From positions 310,001 through 374,000 of the forward strand of contig NZ_CP159253.1 of the NCBI RefSeq assembly GCF_040438645.1: a DNA stretch of 64,000 nt, in the 5' to 3' direction. Position 1 is the stretch's first letter. Each line of letters begins with the position of its first letter. The DNA comes from Mesorhizobium sp. WSM2240 (GTDB lineage Bacteria; Pseudomonadota; Alphaproteobacteria; Rhizobiales; Rhizobiaceae). The position numbers and the translations under genes were made by a program. The notes under the pieces were generated by a model. That model searched no databases. It was not told the DNA's origin and worked only from the letters and a program-made list of their open reading frames with translations. Shown one piece after another: positions 25,407 through 33,918 of the stretch.

Positions 25407-26474
25407 CTACAAATAGCGGCTCTCTACATCGACGGTGGACTGTTCTCCGATCTGGCCGTAGTGGCGCTCCAGCCATTCGTCAGCCTTCTCGCGGCCCTTG
25501 TCGCGCAGCTCGGTCAGGGCGCCCCAGTCGGCGTTGAGTTTGCTGGCGACGCCGAGCTTCTTCATCGTGCCATCGTCGGATATTCCGTGGATGTAGACGC
25601 GCTTGAGGTCGAGCCCTTTGCCGGCTTCCGAGTCGATCAGCTTGGTGACAAAGGCGATGGCGCGCATCTCGCGCAGCAGCGAGGAGTTGAAGCTTATTTC
25701 GTTGATGCGGTTAAGGATCTCGATTGCGCTATGCGGCAGCTCGGCGCGCTCGATCGGATTGATATGAACGATCAGCACGTCGGGCGTCTCGGCCGAATAA
25801 ATAAGCGGAAAGATTGCCGGATTGCCCATGTAGCCGCCGTCCCAATAGGCCTCGCCGTCTATCTCGACAGCCTGGAACAGGAAGGGCAGGCAAGCCGACG
25901 CTATGATCGCGTCGACCGACAGCTCGTCGTTCGAGAACACCTTGACCTTGCCGGTGCGCACATTGGTGGCGCAGATGTTGAGCTTGAGCGCGCAGCGGTT
26001 GCGGCGCACCGCTTCGATGTCGATCGACTGCTCCAGCACCGATTTCAGCGGATTGAAATTCAGCGGATTGAATTGGTAGGGCGACATCAGCCGCGTCACC
26101 AGATCGAACATCAGGAAAGCCGGCGAGTTCTCCAGTGAACGCGTACCGGTGACGCGGTCGAACAGGCTCGGCTGCAACGGGCTGAAGGAGGACGCATGGC
26201 TGACGCGTCGCCAGAAATTGGCAAGTGCGGTCTGCGCGCCCTTTTTGCCGCCCTCGGCCAGCCCGTAGGCCATGACCGCGGCGTTCATGGCGCCGGCGCT
26301 GGTCGCCACCACGCCTTCGAAGGAGAGGTTCTGCTCGTCGAGCAGACGATCCAGCACGCCCCAGGTGAAGGCGCCGTGGGCGCCGCCGCCCTGCAAAGCA
26401 AGGTTGAGCGTTTTTTGCGGGCGCGCCACCGCGGCGGCGGCGCCCAGCTTCACGACATCGGCGTGGGTGTTCAT
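25407..26474 (-). CDS. Patatin-like phospholipase/esterase
   Basis: The 355-residue protein has the oxyanion loop [20 protein letters not shown], the nucleophile segment [13 protein letters not shown] with the catalytic Ser, and the catalytic Asp in [11 protein letters not shown]. The first residue of the usual GxSxG motif is Ala (ATSAG). No signal peptide is seen, so it is likely a cytosolic lipase acting on acyl esters. The ATG follows GGGAGGGAAAG. It lies 40 bp downstream of the 3-hydroxybutyrate dehydrogenase gene on the same strand; the pairing suggests a link to polyhydroxybutyrate or membrane-lipid turnover, which is inference only. Confidence 0.9.
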   Translation of the reverse strand: MNTHADVVKLGAAAAVARPQKTLNLALQGGGAHGAFTWGVLDRLLDEQNLSFEGVVATSAGAMNAAVMAYGLAEGGKKGAQTALANFWRRVSHASSFSPLQPSLFDRVTGTRSLENSPAFLMFDLVTRLMSPYQFNPLNFNPLKSVLEQSIDIEAVRRNRCALKLNICATNVRTGKVKVFSNDELSVDAIIASACLPFLFQAVEIDGEAYWDGGYMGNPAIFPLIYSAETPDVLIVHINPIERAELPHSAIEILNRINEISFNSSLLREMRAIAFVTKLIDSEAGKGLDLKRVYIHGISDDGTMKKLGVASKLNADWGALTELRDKGREKADEWLERHYGQIGEQSTVDVESRYL

Positions 26475-26514
26475 CTTTCCCTCCCGGGACGGCTGCGGGC
26501 AATTGCGCGGCTGG

Positions 26515-27345
26515 TCAGTGGGCGGTCCAGCCGCCGTCGACCGGCAAGGCCGTTCCGGTGATGGATGCGGCGCAGTCGCTGCACAGGAACACGGTAAGCG
26601 CGCCCATCTCCTCCACGGTGGCGAAGCGCCGGGTCGGCTGGTTCTTCAGGAACACGTCGCGAATAACGGCGTCGCGGGCGATGTTGTGAGACTTGGCCTG
26701 GTCCTCGATCTGCTTCTCGACCAGAGGTGTCCAGACGTAGCCAGGGCATATGGCGTTGGAGGTGACGCCGTGTTCGGCGCCCTCGAGCGCGACCACCTTG
26801 GTCAGGCCGACGATGCCGTGCTTGGCAGCTACATAGGCCGACTTGAAGGGCGACGCAATCAGCCCGTGAGCGGAGGCGATGTTGACGATGCGGCCGTAGC
26901 CGCGGCCCTTCATCTGTTCGAACGTCGCCTGGATCAGGTGAAAGGCTGAGGAAAGGTTGATCGCCAGTATCTGGTCCCATTTGGCGGCGGGGAACTCGCC
27001 TATCGGTGCGACATGCTGGATACCGGCATTGTTGACCACGATATCGATCTGGCCGAAGCGAGCGATGGCGCGTTGCACCATCATGCGGATGGCGTCGGCG
27101 TTCGACATATCGGCGCAATCATAGGCGACGTCCACGTCGTTCTCCGTGGCGATCGCCGCGCGCTGCGTCTCGATCTCGACGGGATCGCCGAAGCCGTTCA
27201 GCATCACCGCCGCTCCGTTCCGGGCGAGAGCCTGCGCGATGCCCAGGCCGATGCCGCTGGTCGAGCCGGTCACGACAGCCGTGCGGCCTTCCAGGGGACG
27301 GCGAAGAGCCAGTTCGTTGGATTCAGATATGTCGACGTTGAGCAT
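26515..27345 (-). CDS. bdhA: D-3-hydroxybutyrate dehydrogenase (SDR family)
   Basis: This 276-residue short-chain dehydrogenase has the cofactor motif TGSTSGIGLGIA, NNAG, the catalytic Ser (NIASAHGLIASPFKSAY) with Tyr-x-x-x-Lys (YVAAK), and the C-terminal ALPVDGGWTAH typical of 3-hydroxybutyrate dehydrogenases. It oxidises D-3-hydroxybutyrate to acetoacetate with NAD+, in polyhydroxybutyrate breakdown. The PTRRFATVEEMGALTVFL segment also fits the family. A short N-terminal extension precedes the Rossmann fold. The ribosome site lies inside a predicted hairpin (27349-27375). A LysR gene is divergent from it. Confidence 0.92.
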   Translation of the reverse strand: MLNVDISESNELALRRPLEGRTAVVTGSTSGIGLGIAQALARNGAAVMLNGFGDPVEIETQRAAIATENDVDVAYDCADMSNADAIRMMVQRAIARFGQIDIVVNNAGIQHVAPIGEFPAAKWDQILAINLSSAFHLIQATFEQMKGRGYGRIVNIASAHGLIASPFKSAYVAAKHGIVGLTKVVALEGAEHGVTSNAICPGYVWTPLVEKQIEDQAKSHNIARDAVIRDVFLKNQPTRRFATVEEMGALTVFLCSDCAASITGTALPVDGGWTAH

Positions 27346-27348
27346 TTC

Positions 27349-27375
27349 GGTCTCCGTTGATGCGTTTCGGAGACC
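27349..27375 (-). promoter_or_regulatory. Hairpin that can cover the bdhA ribosome-binding site
   Basis: On the minus strand GGTCTCCG and CGGAGACC form a perfect 8-bp stem with an 11-nt loop, and ATG follows three bases after the second arm (GAA). The ribosome site GGAG is inside the second arm, so the folded leader should block translation of bdhA. Confidence 0.55.
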
Positions 27376-27423
27376 CTGGGCGATGGCCGCTCAACAATAA
27401 AATGCCGGTGTGCTATCAAATCC

Positions 27424-27433
27424 ATACGCGTAT
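27424..27433. promoter_or_regulatory. Candidate LysR operator (ATACGCGTAT)
   Basis: A perfect 10-bp palindrome lies 36 bp upstream of the LysR start and 78 bp upstream of bdhA, in the divergent promoter region. The position fits a LysR-type binding site (T-N-A-like dyad). Binding is not shown. Confidence 0.4.
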
Positions 27434-27468
27434 TGCATTGGCTGAACGGCACGCGTGCGCACTAGGGG

Positions 27469-28389
27469 ATGGGCATGGACATTCATCACATCCGATACTT
27501 CCTCGCCGTCTGTGAAACACGCAATTTCACGCGCGCCGCGGAGAAGTGCAACGTCACCCAGCCGGCGCTGAGCCGCGCTGTACAGCAACTCGAGGACGAG
27601 GTCGGCGGTCTCCTGTTCCGGCGTGAGCGCAACCTCACCCACATCACCGACCTCGGGGCACTGCTCAGGCCGCGCTTCCAGCAGATACTCGATGAGCTGA
27701 CCGGAGTGCGCCAGGAGGCGTCGCGCTTCCTCTGCTTGAAGGATGCGCATTTGAAGGTCGGCATCATGTGCACGATCGGTCCGCGCCGCTTCACCGGCCT
27801 GCTCACCGATTTCAATATGCGCCACAAGGGCATCCAGCTCCAGCTCGTGGAAGGCGTACCCGGCCGACTCTCGCAATTGCTAGAAGCCGGCGAGATCGAC
27901 GTCGCGATCATGTCTTCCAGCGACAGCTTCCCGGAACGTTTCGACGTCACCTCGCTGTTTCGCGAGCGCTTCATGCTGGCCTTCCCGACTGGCCACAGGC
28001 TGACCCAGCACGATGTCGTGCCGATCACCGCGATCGACGGCGAGATCTATCTCAGGCGGGTCAATTGCGAATACTGGGATCACCTGTCGGAGATATGCAC
28101 ATCCAAGGGCGTACGGCTGCGCATCTCCTATTCAAGCGAGCGCGAGGACTGGATCCAGAACATGGTCGCCGGCGGGCTCGGCATCTGCTTCCTGCCCGAA
28201 TACACGGCCGTCATACCGGGCCTGCAGATACGTCCGGTATCCGAGCCGGACGTTACGCGCGACGTGTGCCTGGTCACCGTCGCTGGCCGCCGCTTCTCGC
28301 CGGCGGTGTCGACCTTCGTCGGAGCTGTCAAATCCTATGGCTGGGCTGAAGGCGGATCGATCGCATCCCCACGTCGCAGTGCGGCGTGA
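27469..28389 (+). CDS. LysR-family transcriptional regulator
   Basis: The 306-residue protein has the LysR N-terminal winged helix (MDIHHIRYFLAVCETRNF followed by AAEKCNVTQPALSRAVQQLEDEVGG) and an effector-binding domain beginning near residue 95 (LKVGIMCTIGP). The start may be ATG 27469 or 27475. It is divergent from bdhA with a short shared promoter, the usual arrangement for a LysR regulator and its target. The effector is unknown. Similar regulators are sometimes called CbbR- or HcaR-like on the basis of the N-terminal sequence, but I would not assign one here. Confidence 0.92.
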   Translation: MGMDIHHIRYFLAVCETRNFTRAAEKCNVTQPALSRAVQQLEDEVGGLLFRRERNLTHITDLGALLRPRFQQILDELTGVRQEASRFLCLKDAHLKVGIMCTIGPRRFTGLLTDFNMRHKGIQLQLVEGVPGRLSQLLEAGEIDVAIMSSSDSFPERFDVTSLFRERFMLAFPTGHRLTQHDVVPITAIDGEIYLRRVNCEYWDHLSEICTSKGVRLRISYSSEREDWIQNMVAGGLGICFLPEYTAVIPGLQIRPVSEPDVTRDVCLVTVAGRRFSPAVSTFVGAVKSYGWAEGGSIASPRRSAA

Positions 28390-28582
28390 GCTGAACCCGG
28401 ATAGGCGGCCTCGTTTGTCGCCGCCCGCCGGGCAGCTCCGCCTATGCTTCCGGGCGCACGCGATAGCTTCAGGCTATAGAATTCAAAAGCAGGTGGCATT
28501 TCGCTAAGCCGCTGCAACCGGCCAATCTCCTGGCCATGCCCCGCACGTTCCCGCGCCGGGCTCAACAAAGGAGAAATCGCAA

Positions 28583-29083
28583 ATGTTCCTGAAAACCATC
28601 GCTGTCCGCAACCCGGCGAAGCTCGCTCTGGCATTCGGCCTTTTGGCCTCCGCCGCGGCGTTTTCCGCCGCCCCCGTCCACGCCGGCGAATGCCCCGCCG
28701 ATCAGGTCGCCGCCGGCGCCATGCAGCCGGGCGCGACCGCACCCAAGGATGTTGCCGACGAGGTTCTCGCCTCCATCGACCTCAGCTCGAAGGGCGCAGA
28801 CTGGAAAGGCAACATGTTCCGGTTGCGCAAGCTTGTTGTGCAGCCCGGCGGCATCGTGCCGTGGCACGATCATAAGGCGCGCCCGGCGAACATCTACATC
28901 GTCGAAGGCGCGATCACCGAATACCGCAGCGACTGCAAGGTGGCCATCGAGCACAAGGCCGGCGAAGTCACCGAGGAGTTCGGTGATCTGGCGCATTGGT
29001 GGCAGAACAACGGCTCGGCGCCCGCCGTGCTGATCTCGGCCGATATCCTACCGCCGGAGATGGATGACGACCACACGATGTGA
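28583..29083 (+). CDS. Secreted cupin-domain protein
   Basis: The 166-residue product starts at ATG 28583 after AAAGGAGAAATCGCAA. A signal peptide ends in VHAGECPADQ. A single cupin domain follows, with metal-binding residues in the segments GGIVPWHDHKARPANIYIVEG and a second motif near GDLAHWWQNNGSAPAV. Proteins of this kind often sit next to transporters; here a MFS gene follows, after a hairpin. The substrate is not known. The tail is acidic and His-containing (DDDHTM). Confidence 0.85.
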   Translation: MFLKTIAVRNPAKLALAFGLLASAAAFSAAPVHAGECPADQVAAGAMQPGATAPKDVADEVLASIDLSSKGADWKGNMFRLRKLVVQPGGIVPWHDHKARPANIYIVEGAITEYRSDCKVAIEHKAGEVTEEFGDLAHWWQNNGSAPAVLISADILPPEMDDDHTM

Positions 29084-29109
29084 GGCCGACGAGACCCGTT
29101 CCAGCCAGC

Positions 29110-29140
29110 GCGTCTCCGAACCCGGCCGGTTCGGGGACGC
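29110..29140 (+). terminator. Hairpin between cupin and MFS genes
   Basis: GCGTCTCCGAACC and GGTTCGGGGACGC pair over 13 positions with one T-G wobble and a 5-nt loop. No T-run follows. It may be a 3' end structure or attenuator. Confidence 0.45.
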
Positions 29141-29199
29141 CAACGCATCGGGCATGAAGTCGACGTTTACAAGCACTCCCGCCGCGCCAGGAGGCACTA

Positions 29200-30399
29200 A
29201 TGACCAGCCATGAACAAACCGCTCCGACCCATCTCGGCATGATCGCGGCCGATTCCTTGCGCTTTGCGGTGATCGCTCTGATCGCGTTCCTCACCCTCGT
29301 CGACCTGTTCGCTGCGCAGGCGATCCTGCCTTCGCTGGTCCAAAAATTCGGCGTCAGCCGCGCGACGATGGGCTTTGCGGTCAACGCCAGCACTTTCGGC
29401 ATGGCGATAGCGGGAATTGCCGTCGCGCTGTTCGGGCGCAACATCAACCGGCGCAACGGGATCTGGGTGAGCCTCGTGCTGCTTTCCATCCCGACCGTGC
29501 TGTTGTCGACGACCAGCGACATCACGACCTTCGCGATGTTGCGCGTCGCGCAGGGGCTCTTCATGTCGGCGGCGTTCACGCTGACAGTCGCTTATCTCGC
29601 GGAGCATTTTTCGCCGGCCCAGTCGGCCGGCGCTTTAGCCGCCTACGTCACCGGCAACGTCGCCAGCAACTTTTTCGGCCGCATCCTCTCCGCGGCCGTC
29701 GCCGACAATTTTGGCATCTCGGTCAACTTCCTTACCTTCGCCGCGCTCAACATCGCCGGCGCGCTGCTTGTCTGGCTGACGCTGAAGAAGACCGAGCGGA
29801 TGATGACGGGCGGCGGCGCGCAGGCGACCGCCGGTCCGGCCTTGAAATATCACCTGATGGATGGCGAACTGAGGCGCGGCTTCGCCATCGGGTTCTTGAT
29901 CCTGTTCGTCTTCATCGGCACCTTCACCTATGTGACCTTCGAGCTTGCTGCGCCGCCGCTGGCGCTCTCGCCGATGGCGCTGGGCCTCGTCTATTTCGTA
30001 TTCCTGCCCTCAATGCTGACCACGCCGCTTGCCGGCCGGGTCGCGGGACGATTGGGCGCCGGCCGCGGCATCGGCCTGACGCTCGGCCTCGCCGCCGCCG
30101 GTCTCCTGGCGCTGCTTGCGCCGAATCTGCCGGCCGTGCTTGCCGGAATGGCGACAGTCGCAGTAGGCACGTTCCTCGCCCAGGCGATCGCGACCGGCCA
30201 TGTCGGCCGAGCCGCGAAACACGACAAGGCGGCAGCGAGCGGCATCTATCTTGCCTCCTACTATACCGGGGGTCTGGTCGGCAGCTTCGTCATCGGGCAG
30301 GTCTACGATCGTCTTGGCTGGACCGCCTCGGTTGCCGTCATGGTCCTCGCCCTTGTGGCGGCGATCGCTCTGGCGAGGCGGTTGTCGCCGAATGGCTGA
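29200..30399 (+). CDS. MFS transporter
   Basis: The 399-residue protein has about 12 hydrophobic helices and the MFS loop patterns, for example FGRNINRRNG between helices 2 and 3 and the basic loop after helix 6. The N-terminal helices (IALIAFLTLVDLFAAQAILP) and the central GPALKYHLMDGELRRGFAIG loop fit drug/metabolite exporters of the DHA type. The start ATG follows CAGGAGGCACTA. It follows the cupin gene and precedes the DUF302 gene, but each gene has its own hairpin or leader, so a common operon is uncertain. Substrate unknown. Confidence 0.9.
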   Translation: MTSHEQTAPTHLGMIAADSLRFAVIALIAFLTLVDLFAAQAILPSLVQKFGVSRATMGFAVNASTFGMAIAGIAVALFGRNINRRNGIWVSLVLLSIPTVLLSTTSDITTFAMLRVAQGLFMSAAFTLTVAYLAEHFSPAQSAGALAAYVTGNVASNFFGRILSAAVADNFGISVNFLTFAALNIAGALLVWLTLKKTERMMTGGGAQATAGPALKYHLMDGELRRGFAIGFLILFVFIGTFTYVTFELAAPPLALSPMALGLVYFVFLPSMLTTPLAGRVAGRLGAGRGIGLTLGLAAAGLLALLAPNLPAVLAGMATVAVGTFLAQAIATGHVGRAAKHDKAAASGIYLASYYTGGLVGSFVIGQVYDRLGWTASVAVMVLALVAAIALARRLSPNG

Positions 30400-30547
30400 A
30401 CGGCGTGAGCGCCTCCGCGCCCGAGTGCGCGCAGCCATAAGCCACGTTCATCAAATCAGGCAGCGAACGGCATTATCCATCCGCCGCACGCTCCAGCATC
30501 TTTCTCTAAGCCCGTCATCGGACGGGCCTCACTCACGGAGAAGAGAA

Positions 30548-31033
30548 ATGATCCATTCAGTCAAATCGATACGGGCGGCGACAGGGCTCGCCCTGGCGCT
30601 GGCCGGTTCCGCCCTCGCCATCCCGGCAAACGCCGAAACGGCATCGGTCGGCGTCATCGCCGTCAAGAGCGACTATTCGGTCGCAGAAACCGTGGCGCGC
30701 ATTAAGAAGGATGTCGCCAAGAAGGGCATCATGTTTTTCGGCGTCATCGACCAGGCCAAGCTCGGCAACGCAGCCGGCAACATGGTCAGGCCGTCGCGGC
30801 TCGTCATGTTCGGCAATCCGGCGCTGGGCACCACCTTCATAACCGCAAACCCGAAGGCGGCGCTCGACTGGCCGGTGCGCGTCGTCGTCTACCAGGGCGC
30901 CGACGGGTCGGTTTATGCCGCCTATAGCGATTTCGGCTACATCGCCAAGCGCCACGGAATCGAGAACCGGACCAAGGAATTCAATATGGCGACGGAGGTC
31001 ATCCAGTCCGTCACCTCCAGCATCAGGAAATGA
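30548..31033 (+). CDS. Secreted DUF302 protein
   Basis: I start at ATG 30548, after ACGGAGAAGAGAA, giving 161 residues; the frame is open further upstream inside the MFS gene but that part is not coding. A signal peptide ends near ANAETAS. The DUF302 domain follows: SVAETVARIKKDVAKKGIMFF, then GVIDQAKLGNAAGNMVRPSRLVMFGNP in two steps, and DWPVRVVVYQGADGSVY. DUF302 proteins are small secreted or periplasmic proteins of unknown biochemical role. A strong hairpin follows the stop codon. Confidence 0.9.
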   Translation: MIHSVKSIRAATGLALALAGSALAIPANAETASVGVIAVKSDYSVAETVARIKKDVAKKGIMFFGVIDQAKLGNAAGNMVRPSRLVMFGNPALGTTFITANPKAALDWPVRVVVYQGADGSVYAAYSDFGYIAKRHGIENRTKEFNMATEVIQSVTSSIRK

Positions 31034-31040
31034 CTATGAG

Positions 31041-31070
31041 CGATGCCGGGATTTTGCGATCCCGGCATCG
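31041..31070 (+). terminator. Strong hairpin after DUF302 gene
   Basis: CGATGCCGGGAT (31041-31052) and ATCCCGGCATCG (31059-31070) form a perfect 12-bp stem with a 6-nt loop, 7 bases after the stop codon. No T-run follows. Confidence 0.6.
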
Positions 31071-31160
31071 ACCGCATCACAGGGATTAAGCGAACGTCTG
31101 CCCATCGAACGAATTAATCGCTCGTTAAAGTCCGACGGGGTCTCGAGCGCTGGCTGAGTC

Positions 31161-31294
31161 CAAAGTCGGCTTTCGGAAGGAAAATCGGTCCGGGAAGGTC
31201 AGGAATGGGTCAGGTCACGACGATGCCCAAGCCGACCCGAATGTCCGCAATCAAAGATCTGCGGCCGGGAGCTGCCAGTCCGCTAGCGGCCGCC
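31161..31294 (+). repeat. Dispersed repeat A, copy 2 (left of the methyltransferase)
   Basis: Homologue of 16820-16956 in the same orientation relative to the gene it precedes. It contains GACCCGAATGTCCGCAATC at its centre and AGCTGCCAGTCCGCTAGCGG near its right end. Confidence 0.65.
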
Positions 31295-31401
31295 CAACGG
31301 ACGGACGGCAAACGCTTCAAGGCGCAAGCCGCAACCAGAGTGACATTCGGGAGCCTCTGTTGCAGGATGATGTCGGCTCCAGCGATGGGACGAGTTTTGC
31401 A

Positions 31402-32202
31402 ATGCCTGTGCAGGATCGAAAACTCTGGGGTGCAAGCGACGCCTATGAACGTTACATGGGCCGATGGAGCCGCCGGATCGCTCGCATCTTTACCGAGTGG
31501 CTCGATGTTGGTCCTGGCGAACGGTGGCTCGATGTGGGCTGCGGGACGGGTGTTTTAAGCTCCGCCATCCTGGCTCGAAGCGAACCAGCCGAGATCGTCG
31601 GCATCGACAGTTCCGAAACGTTCCTGAATTCCGCTCGCACAATGCTTTCAGATGAGCGCGTCCGTCTCATGCAAGGTGACGCGCAGGCGCTCCCTCAACC
31701 TGACAACAGCTTCGACGCTGCCGTATGCGGCCTCGTGCTCAACTTTGTACCGAACAAGGAGGCAGCCCTCCGGGAGATGGTCCGCGTCGTCCGGCGCGGC
31801 GGCATCACAGGCCTGTATGTGTGGGACTACGCTGGGCACATGCAGGTGATGCGGACGTTCTTCGACGTCGCCACACGCCTCGATCCAGGAGCCTCGGAGT
31901 ACGATGACGGCGTCAAGGCGCCAATCTGCCGCCCTGGACCGCTGCAACAGCTGTTTGAACGTGCTGAATTGGATGAGGTCGAGGTGCGGGCAATCGACAT
32001 CCCGGCTGCATTCCAAGACTTCGATGACTATTGGTCGCCATTCCTCGGCGGCACCGGCTCTGCGCCGAAATACTGCCTCTCGCTTGACAGCGACACACGA
32101 GAGCGGCTCCGGGACGAGCTTGAGCGGCGACTTCCGACGGGACCTGACGGAGAGATCCTGCTGGCGATAAGAGCCTGGGGCGTCAAGGGACGCGTTCGGT
32201 AG
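31402..32202 (+). CDS. Class I SAM-dependent methyltransferase (UbiE/Methyltransf_11 type)
   Basis: I prefer ATG 31402 (266 residues, MPVQDRKLWGASDAYERYMG); the frame is open to 31360. The SAM-binding motif is WLDVGCGTGVLSSAI, followed by the acidic strand end VGIDSS, motif II around GDAQALPQPDNSFDAAVCG, and ALREMVRVVRRGG. The acceptor is not known. The gene stands alone with repeat A on its left and repeat B on its right, like the recombinase at 17 kb, so I suspect it is cassette cargo. No good ribosome site is seen. Similar orphan methyltransferases occur widely in rhizobial accessory DNA. Confidence 0.88.
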   Translation: MPVQDRKLWGASDAYERYMGRWSRRIARIFTEWLDVGPGERWLDVGCGTGVLSSAILARSEPAEIVGIDSSETFLNSARTMLSDERVRLMQGDAQALPQPDNSFDAAVCGLVLNFVPNKEAALREMVRVVRRGGITGLYVWDYAGHMQVMRTFFDVATRLDPGASEYDDGVKAPICRPGPLQQLFERAELDEVEVRAIDIPAAFQDFDDYWSPFLGGTGSAPKYCLSLDSDTRERLRDELERRLPTGPDGEILLAIRAWGVKGRVR

Positions 32203-32651
32203 AGCCTTGGCGGTACGCCTTGGGGAGCAACGTCCTTTGACCGCATGATCGATGTCAAAGCAGTCAATCCGGTAGCGGCCCTCGTTCTGGCGTACAAGCC
32301 AAACTGAACGAACAGCAAGTTTCGGGCGTTGGGGGGGAAGTATCCGGAATGGCCAATAAGGGGTCGCTTGCTGCCCGACCCGTCTCGGGTCGGCGACGGC
32401 CGGGAATGGTGGTATCCCGCCCGACGGCTTCTGGGCGGCGAAGCTGGGAAAGCGGCTGTTCAGGTGGCCCGCCGCATTTCGACGGCAACGCGCCTCATGT
32501 CGGTCGTTCAGGCCGTCATCAGCATTCTCTGAAAGCAGAGACCGACGATGCTTGCGGGTCGGCTGGACAGTTGATGCAGTTGATGTCCTTACCACGAGCT
32601 GTGACAGGCCGTTTTGGCCCTGTAGTGCCCCCCGTTTCGCCGGACACCCGG
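32203..32651. other. Intergenic region with repeat B copy 2 and IS end
   Basis: No gene. It holds repeat B copy 2 (32402-32540) and ends in the terminus of an IS3-type remnant (from 32621). Confidence 0.5.
32402..32540 (+). repeat. Dispersed repeat B, copy 2 (right of the methyltransferase)
   Basis: Closely similar to 17722-17853 over most of its length. Shared parts include GGCG-AGCTGGGAAAGCGGC, CGCCGCA--TCGAC-GCAACGCGCC, and a tail ending in CTGAAAGCAGA versus TTGAAAGCGGA. Confidence 0.7.
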
Positions 32652-32775
32652 CTACTGGGTTTGGGCTCGGATGAACTCCCGTGGGGAGCGCATTCGGAGC
32701 GCTGAGTGAGGATGGATCTCGTTGTACAACTCAACGACGGAACGCCCACGGGACCGGCCAACGCGAGCTTCTTTA
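32621..32775 (-). mobile_element. IS3-type insertion sequence remnant (3' end of orfB)
   Basis: The minus strand encodes the last 35 or so residues of an IS3-family transposase (VVELYNEIHPHSALRMRS, then PREF), fused in frame to the truncated ATPase reading frame. The stretch TGTAGTGCCCCCCGTTTCGC at 32621, followed by CGGACAC, resembles the terminal inverted repeat of such elements. The rest of the element is gone. The left junction with ATPase sequence is at about 32770, judged by the change of protein character. Confidence 0.6.
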
Positions 32776-33627
32776 TCCATGGCCTCCTTGGGCGGGTTGA
32801 CGAAGTCCTTGAGGTCTTCCTGATTAAGGTCTCGAAGTCCTTTTAGTGAATATGTCGAAATTCGTCCCCGTACGATATCGCGTATGTATTCTTGAGAGGC
32901 GGTATCCGTTGATATGCGTTGATACTCTTTTACCGAAATTATAAAAGAGGCAATAAGTGTCTCAATATCTTCCATTCCAAAACTGACAATCTCCTTAGAG
33001 TTAATGTCCTCGCGCGCTGTGATCTGGGTCTCTTGGATGCGAGTTCTAAAGCGTTCCTCAATGTCGGGAAAGATTGAGTGAATGTCCTTTTCGATACGGC
33101 GATATGTGGGCATATATAAGACGCGGCCAAGGCCCAAAGACTTAAGCATATTGTCGACGGATAAGGCATTCGAGCTTAATCCGATCTCGCGGCTGAGTAG
33201 CCTCTTAAAATGCGCCACGTCAGTAGACGGAATGCTCAGAACCTCCGAAATTACATCCCGATCCAGCTTCGTGAGTGTGGGTTTCAAAAGGCGATCTAGT
33301 TCATTGCGCTCGGACAACAGACTGAAGTAAGGTACGCAACCTTGGAGTTGAGCGGGGCAAGGCGTCTAAGGAGTTGATGTCCGAGCGCGTTACAGAGAGT
33401 TCGCCAAAGTCATAGACTAGGGTGAGCCGTATGAAGTCATACTCTGCCAGACGACTCCATTGGCGGCTAAGAAAAAGATAAAATAGACTTAGAAAAGTGC
33501 TCTTGCCGGTCCCATTTGGGCAGACGATGATCGAGGCCATCTGGCTGATGTCAAGGTGATAGGTTGTACCGCCCAATATTCCCTCGGCCCTAAAAGCTCG
33601 AAGTCGCGGCGGTTCGTTTTCAGCCAT
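32770..33627 (-). pseudogene. AAA/RecF-like ATPase gene, frameshifted and truncated
   Basis: The start at 33627 follows AGGGGGCAAACGAA. The first part (33301-33627) has an ATP-binding loop, IVCPNGTGKSTFLSLFYLFL, then reads off into a premature stop. The continuation (GCVPYFSLLSERNELDRLL and onward, to about 32770) is in another frame, so a one-base change lies near 33350, next to a G4 run. The C-terminal half, with signature and Walker B motifs, is missing, replaced by an IS3-type transposase end. Base composition is clearly more AT-rich than the neighbourhood. I take it as a decayed acquired ATPase, perhaps of a defence or DNA-repair system; the original function cannot be assigned. Confidence 0.75.
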
Positions 33628-33768
33628 TTCGTTTGCCCCCTAGTTCGACATGAATGGGGGCTCCGGCACTGCCATGTCAAGGCATGTGTTTGTCGGGGGG
33701 TCGACGCTTTATCCCTCACGGGGAGGACAGTGTGGTGCAGCATCGCATGTCAACCAATTCTTGCGGTT

Positions 33769-33815
33769 CTGTTCGAATGGGTAAAAAGCTGTTCGAATGA
33801 GCCCTGTTCGAACAG
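33769..33815. repeat. Three CTGTTCGAA repeats upstream of the ATPase pseudogene
   Basis: CTGTTCGAA occurs at 33769, 33789 and 33804; the last is part of a perfect 12-bp palindrome, CTGTTCGAACAG. Spacings are 20 and 15 bp. They are about 150 bp before the pseudogene start and may be operators of its lost regulator. They do not fit the alphaproteobacterial LexA box (GTTC-N7-GTTC). Confidence 0.5.
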
Positions 33816-33918
33816 ATTTTCGTCATTCTGCGTAAGCTGATGTATGTCGCAGTAAGGTCTATTTAGGAGCGTAGTCCTAGACCGTTTCGGCTAAACCATT
33901 GATTTCTTGGAGATTTTT

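Larger units (their letters stand above)
31034..31401. other. Intergenic region with hairpin and repeat A copy 2
   Basis: Between the DUF302 and methyltransferase genes. It contains a strong hairpin (31041-31070) and repeat A copy 2 (31161-31294). No gene is seen. Confidence 0.5.

Noticed and set aside
33769..33815. LexA box upstream of the ATPase pseudogene
   Set aside because: The alphaproteobacterial box GTTC-N7-GTTC is not present with the right spacing.
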